This document shows positions 63,911 to 64,000 of a stretch of DNA of 64,000 bases, piece after piece (position 1 is the stretch's first letter; every line of letters starts with the position of its first letter). The stretch comes from Microbispora bryophytorum (GTDB lineage Bacteria; Actinomycetota; Actinomycetes; Streptosporangiales; Streptosporangiaceae): the NCBI RefSeq assembly GCF_006874465.1, contig NZ_VIRL01000027.1, positions 1 to 64,000 of the forward strand, in the 5' to 3' direction. A program made the position numbers and the translations under genes. The notes beneath the pieces are model-generated. The model was not told the origin of the DNA. It ran no database searches and was given only the letters and a program-made list of their open reading frames with translations.

Positions 63911-64000
63911 ATGACCCTGCGCTGCAGGAAGACCGGCGGCCAGATGCTGGCGTCCGTGCCCAGGGCCGTGCGGTCCAGCCCGGTCGGTGAGCAGTTCGCG
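63911..64000 (+). CDS. Partial DUF4132-like protein, runs off the window
   Basis: From ATG 63911 an open frame reads MTLRCRKTGGQMLASVPRAV, followed by RSSPVGEQFA at the edge. This resembles an internal segment of DUF4132/MolR-like proteins and not a usual N-terminus. Codons before it are also protein-like back to a TGA at 63869-63871, so the gene may be 5'-truncated here. The 63693-63910 interval holds no other gene. Confidence 0.4.
   Translation, partial: MTLRCRKTGGQMLASVPRAVRSSPVGEQFA

Noticed and set aside
59643-64000. Second copy of the tRNA-Pro 3' end as an attachment site
   Set aside because: None found by eye in the rest of the window; an integrated element is therefore not proven.

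Overview
The window is 64 kb of very GC-rich actinomycete chromosome. Gene content (two ECF sigma factors with accessory C-terminal domains, a SARP/NB-ARC/TPR regulator, a LAL-type LuxR regulator, a SigB-like partner-switching cluster, an HGxxPAAW-like protein, DUF6458 and DUF4383 proteins), frequent GTG/TTG starts and long GC hairpin terminators fit the order Streptosporangiales; this is inferred from style and not from a marker gene. It is mostly housekeeping, catabolic and regulatory chromosome with several scars of gene decay.

Layout. 0.1-3.5 kb: two small hypothetical genes, an M24 Xaa-Pro aminopeptidase, a CBS protein and a small Smr-like protein. 3.5-4.7 kb: gene-poor scar with a toxin-antitoxin (vapBC) remnant, a 65-bp direct repeat in two copies and a 16-bp tandem repeat. 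4.7-6.4 kb: DGPF/YCII protein coupled to an ECF42-like sigma factor. 6.6-9.9 kb: cupin, small membrane protein divergent from an auto-operator-bearing MarR regulator, then an AhpD-like and an ABM-like pair. 10.0-12.8 kb: SARP-NB-ARC-TPR regulator. 13.0-17.0 kb: dhaKLM (PTS-type dihydroxyacetone kinase), whose upstream aquaporin/glpF gene survives only as two fragments separated by a gene for a membrane protein with Asp-box repeats. 17.1-19.6 kb: epimerase, ECF41-like sigma factor, DoxX protein. 20.0-24.0 kb: truncated DUF1062 gene, a metal-dependent cyclase translationally coupled to a ThDP enzyme, and a PlsC-type acyltransferase. 24.2-32.1 kb: LAL regulator, secreted M4 metalloprotease, PPOX-fold protein and secreted GH54-CBM13 arabinofuranosidase with a LacI-type operator. 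32.5-34.9 kb: SDR and small membrane/hypothetical genes. 35.0-37.0 kb: adjacent rsbQ-like hydrolase and PAS-SpoIIE phosphatase (rsbP-like). 37.1-40.2 kb: nucleotidyltransferase-fold protein, lipoprotein, serine hydrolase and monooxygenase. 40.3-44.0 kb: proline catabolism (PRODH and P5C dehydrogenase) divergent from a PucR-type regulator. 44.0-46.6 kb: lipoprotein with a concanavalin-like domain and a GT4 glycosyltransferase. 46.8-52.7 kb: SpoIIE-like protein with altered metal ligands, GAF-ANTAR protein, STAS antagonist, SigB/F-type sigma factor, RsbW-like kinase and NDH-2. 52.8-56.5 kb: heterodimeric ABC exporter. 56.9-59.5 kb: envelope-associated operon of unknown function, DUF6458 protein and HTH protein. 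59.6-61.5 kb: tRNA-Pro(GGG), strong U-tract terminator, two small unknown genes and a frameshifted pentapeptide-repeat pseudogene. 62.0-63.7 kb: secreted beta-propeller/Ig-like protein. The end runs into a partial DUF4132-like reading frame.

How the parts work together. The general-stress/partner-switching theme recurs twice: RsbQ/RsbP-like genes at 35-37 kb could feed a STAS protein such as the one at 49.5 kb, which would titrate the RsbW-like kinase (51 kb) away from the SigB-like factor (50 kb). That link is inference. Carbon use is represented by dihydroxyacetone kinase, proline oxidation and arabinan/xylan side-chain hydrolysis. The most unusual points are the split glpF gene, a 20-bp sequence shared between two gene-truncation sites, the rsbQP pair in an actinomycete, the SpoIIE protein with substituted ligands, and an operon whose two proteins share an undescribed C-terminal domain.
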